From positions 1-64,000 of the forward strand of contig QZJZ01000096.1 in the NCBI GenBank assembly GCA_003599815.1: a DNA stretch of 64,000 nt. The letters run 5' to 3'. The translations under genes were made by a program, and so were the position numbers. Below are positions 58,101 through 64,000 of the stretch, in pieces. Position 1 is the first letter of the stretch, and each line of letters starts with the position of its first letter. The notes below the pieces were generated by a model. It searched no databases, had not been told where the DNA came from, and saw only the letters and a list, made by a program, of their open reading frames with translations. The stretch comes from Candidatus Auribacter fodinae (GTDB taxonomy: Bacteria > Auribacterota > Auribacteria > Auribacterales > Auribacteraceae).

Positions 58101-60253
58101 TTATGAATTTCAGGGGTTACATCCAGTCCTAGTTCTGCAACTTTTTCCTGAATATCGCTGTCAGCCAGTTCTCCCATTTCAAACAAAGTCTTGAGCAGGT
58201 CTTCCATAATAGAAATGGCAAGGCGATGACGATATTCTGAGGATAACGCCACCGAGTATGAATCCATGTCCGCTTTACCGTCCTGAGCACGCTGTGACAA
58301 CATAGCGCTGAAACTGTCGCCGTGCAACGCGGTGATAACTTTATCATCCAGCGCGACAGCCATTTGCGGAATATCAGCAGAAGGAAGCTGATATGGATCC
58401 TGCACTTTAAACGTGAAATCGCGCCCGTCAACCCTCAGAAGGTAACCGCGATACCCGTCTGCGCCGGGAATGCGTACTCGACCCAATATTTTCACGTCGA
58501 ATTTGTTATCGTACTGGCTCAGGATCGCGTTGATATGCTCTATCATTTCCGCTTCAGTCATAGCGCGCGCAATTCTTTGATCTGCGGATAAAAGGGTCAG
58601 CAGGACATCTACTTCCTTCATGAAAACAACTTGATCATTCCTGTTCAGCAGATCAAGATTCGCTGTACGCAGAGGAAGCTGCAAGGTATTGCTCGCAAGA
58701 AACTGCTCAAAATCGCTCTGTAAATTTGAAATAAGATTAAAGTACGGATTATTTTCCTGTTCTCTGGTAATTTCAGGGATGACCACATCGTAGCTAATGC
58801 CGCGCTCCCTCAATTCGGCCAGTACTCCTTCGGTATGAAAACCACCGGCGATCAGGACGGCTGTATTGATCCCTTCAAGGTCCATTTCAGCAAGGAGGCG
58901 GTCAACCATGGCAAGATCACGTTTACGGGCTATTTCATAAAACTCATCCAGTTGAGAAAATCCGTCAGAGACCTGCTGAACCATAGCAGTCTCATACTCA
59001 GATACGTTCATTTTGCGGAGATATCCATTGACCGCTGAATTAAACTCATCAAACGACATGGATACTTCTTTTTCGAAACGTTTCAGTTCATCTGTGGAAA
59101 GCTGTAATGTGGTATATTTAGCAAGCAGTTTTGACGACTGGATAAGTTTGGATATGACCTTGTCATCTTCACTGACGCTCAACCCGGTGCGGATCAACGC
59201 CGCTATATCGTCAGTTTCAGAAAACAATTTTTTCTGGTTAATCGCGTCATAACTGGATAAATACTCAGTGTAAGCAACGAAATTCGGGTATTCTGCCAGT
59301 TCAACACCAGCGTTTTTCGCCTGTTCCGCGATATAATCGTAATATTCTCGTGAACTGATTTTGTTTATTCTGAAAAAGAGGTTTTTCTGGAGCAATATGG
59401 AGAGTTCTTCTTTGGCGAGCAACTGGCTTAATTTATCGAGAACAGCGCTTTTTTCGTTATTCACGAGGTTAAACTGGATCGTCTGTTCCAATTTTGTTGT
59501 GTCTAAAAATTTGGTGAAATTCTCAAAATTATCTATAGAAAGATCAAGTCGCCCGCAATATTGTTCAAGCAGTACACAATAATCAACAAAATTATTCTCT
59601 ACTTCTCTGTACTGGCTGACTATTTTATTAAATTCAAGCAGTTCTTTGGATAAAAACTTTTCCTGAATAAGGATCAGGTCATTCTGAACTATATTAAAAT
59701 ACGAAAGGGCAGTTTCACGGACAGGCAGGCAGTTGAGCAGTTTGGAAAAATTTTCGGTATATAAGTCTTTATCTTCGATTCCGAGCAGGTTATCAGCGTT
59801 TTCATTGTTGATTGAATAATATTCAGCTCCGCTTAATTTACCGGATTTAATAAAATATTCGGACACTTCTTTAAGCGCGGCTTTATCCGGGTAATTCCGC
59901 AGGCGCTGAGTATCCAGCCCGCCAGATGCCCCTTCGAGTCCAATCAGTTGTATATTATAATCGCGGCTCAGGTCACGTAACATGCTGGCAATGTTAAGCT
60001 GAGCCTCTTCAATGCAATGGGCATCCTGAATGTGAATGATCTTAACATCCGACTGGTCATTCACATAGGAATTAACGACACGCCCGTACCGCCTATTGAC
60101 CCTGACCTGATCATCGGGCTGTGCCTGTAAATAGTTAGGGCTTAACACAAGTGACTGACAGACAAACAATGCCAGACATCGCAGCCACATCTTTCTCTGG
60201 GATCCGGAAAAGAGATTCATTGTGTCACCTTTCGTTAAAATTATATGTGTCAA
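46136..60253 (-). CDS. Giant protein 3 (4705 aa as called; probable start at 60220): signal peptide, ChaN/TraB-like domain, HExxH, beta-helix, two AGM1/GlmM-like mutases, UDP-GlcNAc pyrophosphorylase-like, beta-helix, HExxH, C-terminal module
   Basis: MNLFSGSQRKMWLRCLALFVCQSLVLSPNYLQAQ after AAAGGTGACACA SD; IIHIQDAHCIEEAQLNIASML...IAGGFHTEGVLAEL; enzyme motifs listed in separate features. Confidence 0.88.
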   Translation of the reverse strand: MTHIILTKGDTMNLFSGSQRKMWLRCLALFVCQSLVLSPNYLQAQPDDQVRVNRRYGRVVNSYVNDQSDVKIIHIQDAHCIEEAQLNIASMLRDLSRDYNIQLIGLEGASGGLDTQRLRNYPDKAALKEVSEYFIKSGKLSGAEYYSINNENADNLLGIEDKDLYTENFSKLLNCLPVRETALSYFNIVQNDLILIQEKFLSKELLEFNKIVSQYREVENNFVDYCVLLEQYCGRLDLSIDNFENFTKFLDTTKLEQTIQFNLVNNEKSAVLDKLSQLLAKEELSILLQKNLFFRINKISSREYYDYIAEQAKNAGVELAEYPNFVAYTEYLSSYDAINQKKLFSETDDIAALIRTGLSVSEDDKVISKLIQSSKLLAKYTTLQLSTDELKRFEKEVSMSFDEFNSAVNGYLRKMNVSEYETAMVQQVSDGFSQLDEFYEIARKRDLAMVDRLLAEMDLEGINTAVLIAGGFHTEGVLAELRERGISYDVVIPEITREQENNPYFNLISNLQSDFEQFLASNTLQLPLRTANLDLLNRNDQVVFMKEVDVLLTLLSADQRIARAMTEAEMIEHINAILSQYDNKFDVKILGRVRIPGADGYRGYLLRVDGRDFTFKVQDPYQLPSADIPQMAVALDDKVITALHGDSFSAMLSQRAQDGKADMDSYSVALSSEYRHRLAISIMEDLLKTLFEMGELADSDIQEKVAELGLDVTPEIHKLMNYFVASGLVKLTHQGEDISAKFDGGRIDLPEGFAYVWYSPNATRNITWMRDIFDMASGVIGRVLTNNEIRFTPDFITPQNQAATGNIKLFYFEAGMPMDIQYRVLAELYAGRNNLFRKDKPGVVEFQALNGDVYEIRVVYRDEDGGYFFRAGLKDAQAQRIAQRVLPGRAFIESPVVSLKNKGIQISSQRPFENAVVGVPKFYIDTNPATGERFLNAAILEVDKTSRTVRGLLSELSIKQPVNERVNVTVAFKQVLAQLLKSAAERQIGMLPPLIDAQLRELLTQGGLDLSLLEIAIEYPETNVASVLLNADGTITADRFVAEIAMEPQAVADTISIAYDLLGKAEVDAIIAEKGQTGAIEAFYEAALPKAQNALNTILAQYGLSGRKVELDITLSPGMLAEAHLTELDSFKVVINAHAFRSPGLLYAQLEHEIRHHFVKEEAKAVLVSLITANLRSVYPSETDINQLVELASTELTPAMVDFITELYISAKELDRYDQFGLDPDLGVATVETLRSDFNPLDPKGEFVSLLELTGDERFALLRNIVANRFFADEESALPENSLIQNALIEIERRFSRSGINGDYQLIYDQKGNFSVWSDQQEQASQDAIQKLIGANVPFPATVKMSPEVSFAERVSIGSDVTILGSNISIGKQADIGKGVKILSDGGTVTIQDGVVLEPGTVIVARAGDVITIGPGTVIQRSKLQGSVNIGAGAFISNSNITNANIDSTPARKTFIQGSTIWGQTSAQNDLVVIKPGVTVTYSQLKSITAKKSVNLLQYPHDMFRGVLDPAKYVIAPVQTVVDSGTVIEKATIINSTLGTKVNVRENSHITNSIISDTAVSRINAQIDLTFMGKSTEIGSKVTRSYFGDGAKSEHQGSELEHVIMPNEYVIVDENGAFKKIFVPNTTNIGAGTILKNNTGIPVIMYHGFTGINSHITSTTENPTIILPFTLTKGTTNGLLLPYAYSDTPDVAINGWMLTSYAGALVNHYKKTQSSAAALGYSMDDFDQLFTGSIRLAVKLIDDQINNLKAGVQTEPVTKQISALEKSRITLLSQLLSGGWDMQNGNFINGMLSWRPGDKWTTDLIDEFQQFSADDLNEFGQLYQFLQNNLQVPDNYRVQVFDGVAEMGTDGIRGVAENIQAIDSKHVTPSLGYRLGLVAALYAAYNGKDSVFVGGDTRPSREYLIPAVVMGATQMGMKVKHEQLFNDHTPGAQYKVLHDESLGGGVVVTASHNPHYDNGFKMLDINGSKVPALWERIANQVVNSRNLPHTLALIIRELGGREKFSSLLDNLAGQQVGQQEWWDESLDNQYVDEIISAMKVLLPPSETKRVFKIDTASGAGVRLLQVLQKRQSELPNVQFELLNTEGTINDRVGAEYIHKSLSKDIASGKGLPQWIQDRIGEVIGTLDGDADRNLLFRVNEVGELEVIDGDKFAALKVAVLQKYIKEAGLDADFQVGVAQTVLANMGSKKFFESHSVPVMKTKVGDKYVREAATQWALGDGKDMPAHGVGVYYEAAGHGSMIFSNEFIEAVKQAPASRAKDVLQAILDIQNMAGGDGIRNLLLFYALMEMEGLDFDKLNDPSYLYPEVPKIELEMRVKYKNNVTSVDDLGEELTAPSDLVDFVNQTQQRLGGDYRIIVRASGTSPKVRVQVDGPDKHLREEAAYQIAQAIYDSPNIIGDTKETSPINKYNAMLDYQRQLELKQKQADFLAQYGSEIRAQVEAKFTEDPRYSPQEVTGRAEVGTDGIRGKASPALVLNKKEITPPIAYRMGITIALKALSEGKDVVHVAGDTRPSTQYLMDAFIAGAQQMGVLVVEDGLNRVSSTPQLQLFVRVDDLAGSGGIISASHNPAEDNGIKLVDQTGGKIPAEWEDLTNQMVNSQNLAETISSIIARFETNGAPDKAKVDAALASLGTVKPLIANPEAQMTNLGTEKSYVDRVVDAMQKLDKLSGTPKGVTNPFVIDTAAGAGSITLQEIADVINDMHSAGEISIQMNLVNTEGVINEEKGAEFIHKELGKELAAGKPAPEWIQNLVGVDVGTIDGDADRNLFFRLNQDGSLQVVDGDKFAALKAMVLQKYMGILGLDQQFNVGVAQTVLANLGSKGFFERRGIEVMETAVGDKYVRQAALDWVKDNGIAIYYEAAGHGSILFSDEFKQALGKSVIDSPEKARAADILSAVIQLQNEAGGDGIMNLLLFKMLMVVEGLDFDKLMDDNFLYRDLPKTELELRVHHKENVTSIEGLGKQLTGPADLVAYVDEVQKGLQKELEDRLARGELTEADLPIREFRVIVRASGTSPKMRVQVDGPVDDMAQKAAYQIMQFIYDSESIKGVNTEPRPMDQYNEIVENQHREMLAKLTVTQEDGARLIYGWSALTEQQRLNILLDLTQNGFTSAKLQKLVDVHKAGGETAGEPPTGQPVYEQPAMKDISRSNTKDRTEAVQLGIQKSNIDRSALVIMAGGDGSRLLGQLGFSENEMGQWSKPTIPVTSVTQKPPLQLILENMAKIRADADSAIPIVLVVGPRSKGPIKAFLKDNKYFGIDNIVVVEQGKHPVMKQLEPGQDPKIILTPDATVEYNPNGTGGIVDVLGNAVAVSGTEFASVVDYLDSLNRDKVVFWQGDVGGFTPELFHGILGVSKGVSGTEDVDIVGLAYKSNNRKLGTLVSVNGSIMIIESGDRNKYPGLDEADDVSSGKQGFPRNSGGYMISLQAIKKLIGNFPVHLQPEKDIMGYDFINSAPIAKADKMEEYLPDLFLMLADDSAISSIIGIADEDDMVPQKSPQQLQIASKKLVDRDSSILRGNYPGMVIDNTANVEISPLFEGNIGTGIGIGPKAEVYIGKNLTLGDGASIGKNVRLRGDNISIGKNVIIADGATIIAEGTGRVEIRDGAVINGSVNIRVKDGETIVIGNNSVISEGTTFLGSVSVGNNTQIRSALIEYAVIGNDTVIANSSLRGQSLAQNVIVGNRVSITAQSIITTSAKGKSWSFLEDTDLRADFSPVDEFVLRRYSVSSKQSIISDGAMIVGARLNNTQVGRETLVQNGAAIEHSIIGNESRITGTANITLSYLGNNVIIGSEVSKSYLGEGVIAENGASYVSTIAPNEFILANENGELYVLSVPNPTVIGERVVFANYGGKPLPDLSGSQKGTSILYAADIANANPINLYDHPDIQLTDVVNERNVTVVYPFAQVPFGEIWGKIYPFTEATSLSAAKHRIGSVLESNPRSIVQKAAAMYRLLPEGRKDDVKQVVVGSLRIGIKMINDEIAGLNAVLAKRPDDARTLARLSQLQQGLAIYTKHLESGVWDNPLTADFSGIAMNNFSPEQKTIDFVKVLGNKEVITLQDKIQDDIIADSFTIAEIRAILQDLAGIMTADERTRFEVAIGPQGTVRDQLQLFVDIARDRLKQVRDVLSEQYRGIENLTFVIALGTERLAERHVANDNRIVINANALRSPYLMFAEAEHELTHEIIETDINDSVDTSALRGKQIVEAIFQNQLQSTDLSEPEIIAESQKQAGEFYDRLKEFMKEEFIISRELDRIRGLSADAQAQILSVLRDPNNPIDKGAVFADLLDSAREALPNERRKLVQNYILAQYDGMGIVSDTISTLQKLRSTIPSQVVQQFTQDDFDLLHLIENGTNPDGTLFDGSVGNGITHYFASLLMPSLINEQFVVDINEAGQLFAHQVDNEDLNAIQSVDQSVGFDISVIDFDVFGDAMITDSNSLFLADTLERIRNNALKNGRQPKIVMYSLNKDAGTMREFLRFHDSDPDSVLIIDRNDIVARADALAQSDAGFAYVAELLRNARAKNDYTEVNAIFDRVEKGDRNAMDVANQLMSILLGSFEMSLNLPEFDITDIKLTANKPGLVQVAVSNNIRSIEWDVLGSDLVNEGDLIQAGIDNLLLLEVLEPGSEIPRELIVTAVAVDKVINGINVYDVFTQEQQRREAENIEEPITIEYLVSQLGIASLTKEDIKGIGVKAPKRKIDREFQFKLQQQRLFDQSA
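48720..49715 (-). other. Left-handed beta-helix (hexapeptide repeat) domain 2 in giant 3
   Basis: VYIGKNLTLGDGASIGKNVRLRGDNISIGKNVIIADGATIIAEGTGRVEIRDGAVINGSVNIRVKDGETIVIGNNSVISEGTTFLGSVSVGNNTQIRSALI. Confidence 0.88.
49830..50770 (-). other. UDP-GlcNAc pyrophosphorylase/UDPGP-like nucleotidyltransferase module in giant 3
   Basis: ALVIMAGGDGSRLLGQLGF...KPTIPVT, PLQLILENMAKI, NPNGTGGIVDVLG, FWQGDVGGFTPELFHGIL. Confidence 0.75.
51120..52900 (-). other. Phosphoacetylglucosamine/phosphosugar mutase module 2 in giant 3
   Basis: EVGTDGIRGKASP, GIISASHNPAEDNGIKL, GTIDGDADRNLFF, IYYEAAGHGSILFS, VIVRASGTSPKMRVQVDG. Confidence 0.88.
53100..54740 (-). other. Phosphoacetylglucosamine/phosphosugar mutase module 1 in giant 3
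   Basis: EMGTDGIRGVAEN, VVVTASHNPHYDNGFKM, GTLDGDADRNLLF, VYYEAAGHGSMIFS, IIVRASGTSPKVRVQVDG. Confidence 0.88.
55240..56225 (-). other. Left-handed beta-helix (hexapeptide repeat) domain 1 in giant 3
   Basis: VSIGSDVTILGSNISIGKQADIGKGVKIL...VTIQDGVVLEPGTVIVARAGDVITIGPGTVIQRSKLQGSVNIGAGAFISNSNI. Confidence 0.85.
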
Positions 60254-60303
60254 AATAAAGCTGTATTATTATCGAGAGAAAACATTCTTTTTCAGATACC
60301 ATA

Positions 60304-60332
60304 ATTATACCGAATTATAACGGTGCTGTCAA
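60304..60332 (-). promoter_or_regulatory. Perfect-consensus sigma70 promoter for giant 3
   Basis: Minus strand TTGACA (60332-60327), 17-nt spacer, TATAAT (60309-60304). Confidence 0.8.
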
Positions 60333-60619
60333 TTAGGTATACGCTCGCGTAAGGTGCTTATAATCATTATAAAACAAGCGTCCTGAACTATCATTGATAA
60401 TAATGAAAAGGTGATTAAGCCGCCAGGGCTCTGATTAATTGTCGGAAATGCGTTGAAATATTTTATAAAAATATGATAGAGAATACATTATGGATATCAT
60501 ATCAAAATAGCCGGATATCAAACATGGATAAGAAATCGGCAAAACATCGTTTTTTAAATAATTGAGATTACAGGCAATACGCTCTACGCAGGTATTCTGG
60601 AAAAAAGATAAAAAAGATA

Positions 60620-60648
60620 TTGACAGGGAGCCTTAATTATTCTTTAAT
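60620..60648 (+). promoter_or_regulatory. Predicted sigma70 promoter for the tRNA genes
   Basis: TTGACA (60620-60625), 17-nt spacer, TTTAAT (60643-60648), just upstream of tRNA-fMet. Confidence 0.75.
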
Positions 60649-60661
60649 AGTCACTGCTTAA

Positions 60662-60738
<77 letters not shown>

Positions 60739-60750
60739 TTTTTACATTCT

Positions 60751-60778
60751 ACAGTCTCTGTTCTTGAGGCTGTATTTT
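60751..60778 (+). terminator. Rho-independent terminator between the two tRNA genes
   Basis: ACAGTCTC-TGTTCTT-GAGGCTGT hairpin followed by ATTTTT. Confidence 0.7.
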
Positions 60779-60785
60779 TCGTTAT

Positions 60786-60859
60786 GGCGGCGTAGCTCAG
60801 CTGGTTAGAGCAGCGGAATCATAATCCGCGTGTCCGGGGTTCAAGTCCCTGCGCCGCTA
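60786..60859 (+). tRNA. tRNA with CAT anticodon, probably elongator Met
   Basis: GGCGGCGTAGCTCAGCTGGTTAGAGCAGCGGAATCATAATCCGCGTGTCCGGGGTTCAAGTCCCTGCGCCGCTA; complete cloverleaf, no encoded CCA. Confidence 0.93.
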
Positions 60860-61166
60860 TTCTTTTTTTTCTGATTATTTTAACGCCTATTTTTTACATA
60901 GTTTTTTAAAAATTATCGTTATAAAAAGAATTAAGCAGAGATTTGCGGGAGTGGTATACATCCCAACTGTGATATGAGCAGAGTGCAGATCAATTACAGA
61001 TCTTTCTTCATTGGCGCAATTAATACTCCATATTCTATGGAAATTAAAACAATGAGAACAGAAGACAGCAATATCATCCATAGAGGGTAAAAGTACAATT
61101 CAGAATACCAAATCTTAATTGTATTCTTTTAACGAGACGGTGTTTTTAATAATGCAGGATCATTCG

Positions 61167-62228
61167 TTAAAAAATCCAAGTTACATTAAGCAACCACGCG
61201 ATTCCCTCAAAACGATCTTTCGCGGAATACTCTTTATTAAATTTACCAGTAATTGCGCACTTGTGTTCTATAAGCCAGCAGGTAATTTGGGTGCCAAAAC
61301 CATTTACACGGTCTGAAACATCAGTATTAACAGCTTCTGATCCATGATCATCACTTACCTGCCACTGGTGATACCCATTAGCGGCTATTTCAATTCGTGG
61401 ATGGATATATTGTGAGACGCCATATTCGAGCGTAATGTTTTGACCGGGTTGCACATTTTTATCAATTTTTTTGCTATGCCATTCATACGTAGGCCTTATC
61501 ATAAAAGCTGTTGCTTTATTTTCAAATGGATAGTAATACCCACTCATCTGTACCTGTTGAGTTAAGAAACCATACCCTATATTAGCGATGTTATCCTTAT
61601 CGTACGAGCCGGTCGGGCAATAGACACCGTAACTAATTCCTAAATCAGAATACTTGCCACGCCAGTCAAGCCAAATAGGCTGAACATATAAATCGCCAAA
61701 ACCAGTGATGTGATCTTCTACTTTAACAGAACGATTTGGGCTCACCGTTCTGCTAATCCTTCCGACCGAAATAGTAGCTTCAGCGTTGGCAGTTGCTTCC
61801 AGATCAACACGCATATATCCCCATGAAGGGAGTATGAGGAATGCATAATCGGCACCTAATATCTTAATATCCGGAACCCATGTCAATGCCACTAATTGAG
61901 TAAACAGGTCAAGATCAGTGTCTATGTCAACGGTAAGATTGCCAGTAATGGTTACTGGTAATGATCTGCCGGGTAAGCTGATATGTCGTGTTGTACTGTT
62001 AGAAACGGAGAGTGAATCCACTGTCTTGCCACTTGAGTCTTTAAAAGTGTCGCTCGAATAATACATGTCGAAAGCGAGTAAATATAAACCTTTAGGAGGC
62101 ATAACACAGTCTCTAAGCCCCATAGGCATAGGCGAGTAATGACCCTGTTCTCCAGCTGATACAGCGGTGCAAAGACAAAAAATTAAAATTAAAATATTTG
62201 TTATAAAATTGGCAAATTTCCGTACCAT
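61167..62228 (-). CDS. Outer-membrane beta-barrel protein, MetA/phenol-degradation transporter-like
   Basis: Signal peptide; HYSPMPMGLRDCVMPPKGLYLLAFDMYYSSDTFKDSSG, DLYVQPIWLDWRGKYSDLGISYGVYCPTGSYD, C-terminal Phe (LLNVTWIF). Confidence 0.75.
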   Translation of the reverse strand: MVRKFANFITNILILIFCLCTAVSAGEQGHYSPMPMGLRDCVMPPKGLYLLAFDMYYSSDTFKDSSGKTVDSLSVSNSTTRHISLPGRSLPVTITGNLTVDIDTDLDLFTQLVALTWVPDIKILGADYAFLILPSWGYMRVDLEATANAEATISVGRISRTVSPNRSVKVEDHITGFGDLYVQPIWLDWRGKYSDLGISYGVYCPTGSYDKDNIANIGYGFLTQQVQMSGYYYPFENKATAFMIRPTYEWHSKKIDKNVQPGQNITLEYGVSQYIHPRIEIAANGYHQWQVSDDHGSEAVNTDVSDRVNGFGTQITCWLIEHKCAITGKFNKEYSAKDRFEGIAWLLNVTWIF

Positions 62229-62260
62229 ATCTTTTGAACCTCATTTTTTAGTACTTACTG

Positions 62261-62298
62261 TATATAACTCCCCGCCAGTAAAGCGGGGAGTATATATA
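62261..62298. terminator. Strong intergenic hairpin (possible terminator or RNA-processing element)
   Basis: TATATAACTCCCCGC-CAGTAAA-GCGGGGAGTATATATA: perfect 9-bp GC-rich core plus AT extension; no long T-run. Confidence 0.5.
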
Positions 62299-62311
62299 TT
62301 CAGTTGGTTAA

Positions 62312-64000
62312 CTATTTTAAATTAATTACAACCTTATTAATCTCACCGGTAAACTTATATGGTGGAGCGATTCCATACGTTTGAACCACCGGTGTTTCTC
62401 CGTCCTGACCAACATCAGTCCCGTCATCAGCTGAAAACATAAAACCCTGAGTTTTATCAATACGACCTTCGGAAACTTTTTTGTCGTTTACAAAAATTTT
62501 ACCGATGCCGCCTTTAGAATGCCCACTGCCATCATAATCAAATTCAAAGCGAAGATTAACTTTACCTGATGGCAAAGTATCAGTTCCGGTAATCGTGTAG
62601 TATTCTTTTCCGAGCCAATTATAACTATAGACAGGTTTTCCTTCTTTTACATAAAGGCTCCATCCACCGAATCGGCCAGCCTGGGCAATAATAACCCCAT
62701 TCGCTCCACCTGTAGGTATTTCGAGATCAGCATCTATATTGTGAGAACGGTTTTTTATATTGATAAACACATTCTCAGAAAGTCCTATCATTCCATCATA
62801 GACCGTCAACGAAGTCCTGCCTGCCATAAGATCAGGCCTGCCGGCAGTTGCTGGATTTATACGTTCGACAGAACGATCATCAATTGGAAGGACTAAATAC
62901 TTTTCCGCTTCTTTCATGAATAGTTTTTGCATTTCTTTAAGTTTTTTGGGATTTTGCGAAGCCAGGTCATTCGTTAAACTGAAGTCATTGCGTGTATCAT
63001 AAAGTTCCCATGTATCATTAGATAGAGTAGCTCTTGGTTTATAATCCCATGGTGCTCTATGAACAGTGCCTGCAAACCATCCATCGTGATATATAGCTCT
63101 GTTGCCGAACATCTCGAAATACTGGGTAATATGGCGATTTTTAGCCCCTGCATCATTAAACGAATAAAGCATGCTCACTCCTTCAATAGGTGTCTGAACA
63201 ATACCGTTAACCATTTTCGGTTGCGGCAGGCCTGCGGCTTCAAGTATTGTAGGAGCAATATCAATAACATGGTGCCATTGTTGACGTATAGAACCTTTGT
63301 TCTTTATATATTTAGGCCAATGAACAATCATTCCGTTTCTTGTTCCGCCATAGTTTGACGCGACCTGTTTTGTCCACATAAAAGGTGCACTGCCAGCAAC
63401 AGCCCATCCTGCAGCAAAGTGATTGTTAGAAAATGGCCCGCCAAGGTCATCAATACGTTTTAGCATATCTTCAACAGATTCAGGAACCATATTAAAATAT
63501 GACGTCTCATTGAAAAGACCGTTTGCACCGCCTTCAGCGCTCGCACCATTATCTCCGAGAATGTAAAAAACAAGCGTATTCTCCATTTGCCCCATATCTT
63601 CTAATCTTTTAAGAAGCCGGCCAATTTCATGGTCAGCATATTCAGCATACGCAGCAAAAACTTCCATCTGACGGGCAAAAAGTTTTTTCTCATCAGCTTT
63701 TAGTTGATCCCAATCTTTTATACCTGCAGGTTTTGGCGCTAACTTTGTATCCTGTGGAATTATGCCCAATTTTTTTTGACGCGCAAATGTTTCTTCGCGC
63801 AATTTATCCCATCCCATGTCAAATTTTCCTTTATACCTAGCAATCCATTCCTTTGGGACATGGTGAGGCGCGTGTGTCGCTCCCGGAGCAAAGTATATAA
63901 AGAAAGGTTTTTGAGGCGTAAGCGATTTTTGCGACTGCACCCACTTAATAGCCTGATCAGTCATATCTGTCATAAAGTGATAGTTCGGATCATTCGGTAG
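62312..64000 (-). CDS. Arylsulfatase, N-terminal part truncated by right window edge
   Basis: FFIYFAPGATHAPHHVPKEWIARYKGKFD, FYILGDNGASAEGGANGLFNE, GTRNGMIVHWPKYI. Frame stays open upstream of the called Met (LPNDPNYHFM). Confidence 0.93.
   Translation of the reverse strand, partial: LPNDPNYHFMTDMTDQAIKWVQSQKSLTPQKPFFIYFAPGATHAPHHVPKEWIARYKGKFDMGWDKLREETFARQKKLGIIPQDTKLAPKPAGIKDWDQLKADEKKLFARQMEVFAAYAEYADHEIGRLLKRLEDMGQMENTLVFYILGDNGASAEGGANGLFNETSYFNMVPESVEDMLKRIDDLGGPFSNNHFAAGWAVAGSAPFMWTKQVASNYGGTRNGMIVHWPKYIKNKGSIRQQWHHVIDIAPTILEAAGLPQPKMVNGIVQTPIEGVSMLYSFNDAGAKNRHITQYFEMFGNRAIYHDGWFAGTVHRAPWDYKPRATLSNDTWELYDTRNDFSLTNDLASQNPKKLKEMQKLFMKEAEKYLVLPIDDRSVERINPATAGRPDLMAGRTSLTVYDGMIGLSENVFINIKNRSHNIDADLEIPTGGANGVIIAQAGRFGGWSLYVKEGKPVYSYNWLGKEYYTITGTDTLPSGKVNLRFEFDYDGSGHSKGGIGKIFVNDKKVSEGRIDKTQGFMFSADDGTDVGQDGETPVVQTYGIAPPYKFTGEINKVVINLK

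Noticed and set aside
28814-60000. Numerous 60-190-aa antisense or alternate-frame ORFs within the giants and gltBD
   Set aside because: No SD, no recognisable motifs, fully contained in convincing coding sequence.
28798-60253. Giants as assembly artefacts or frameshift fusions of normal housekeeping genes
   Set aside because: Continuous frames, related N-termini, extra insertions inside the enzyme domains, own promoters and a terminator all argue for genuine giant genes; long-read confirmation is still desirable.
28798-60253. NRPS/PKS megasynthase interpretation of the giant ORFs
   Set aside because: No adenylation, condensation, ketosynthase or carrier-protein motifs; the modules are sugar-phosphate and phosphotransfer enzymes.

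Overview
The window looks like a chromosomal segment from an uncultivated, Gram-negative-type bacterium. The giant-gene style resembles Omnitrophota, but that is inference only. It is dominated by four giant ORFs. (1) A minus-strand YD/Rhs-like gene starts at 11340 and runs off the left edge (3780 codons in window). The ORF track misses it because its stop lies outside the window. It contains a tandem array with an exact 276-bp (92-codon) period and two EF-hand/dockerin-like blocks. (2-4) Three minus-strand giants of 2673, 2952 and 4705 aa share a signal-peptide-like start and a homologous N-terminal domain of about 500 aa (ChaN/TraB/TIKI-like, tentative). After that domain each carries different central-metabolism enzyme modules: PEP-synthase-type ATP-grasp with phospho-His swivel and tandem HPr domains; a C39-like peptidase followed by an expanded GlmS; and two AGM1/GlmM-type mutases, a UDP-GlcNAc-pyrophosphorylase-like domain, two left-handed beta-helix domains and two HExxH domains. 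Together they cover the logic of UDP-GlcNAc synthesis on apparently secreted or membrane-associated giant proteins. This is my main candidate for an undescribed system. The rest includes gltBD, a GAF histidine kinase, a four-gene chaperone/pilin-like plus TPR-barrel-SLBB operon, an amidase, an SSS symporter, two tRNA-Met genes, an outer-membrane protein and a truncated arylsulfatase. Domain calls come from motif reading by eye; no searches were run.
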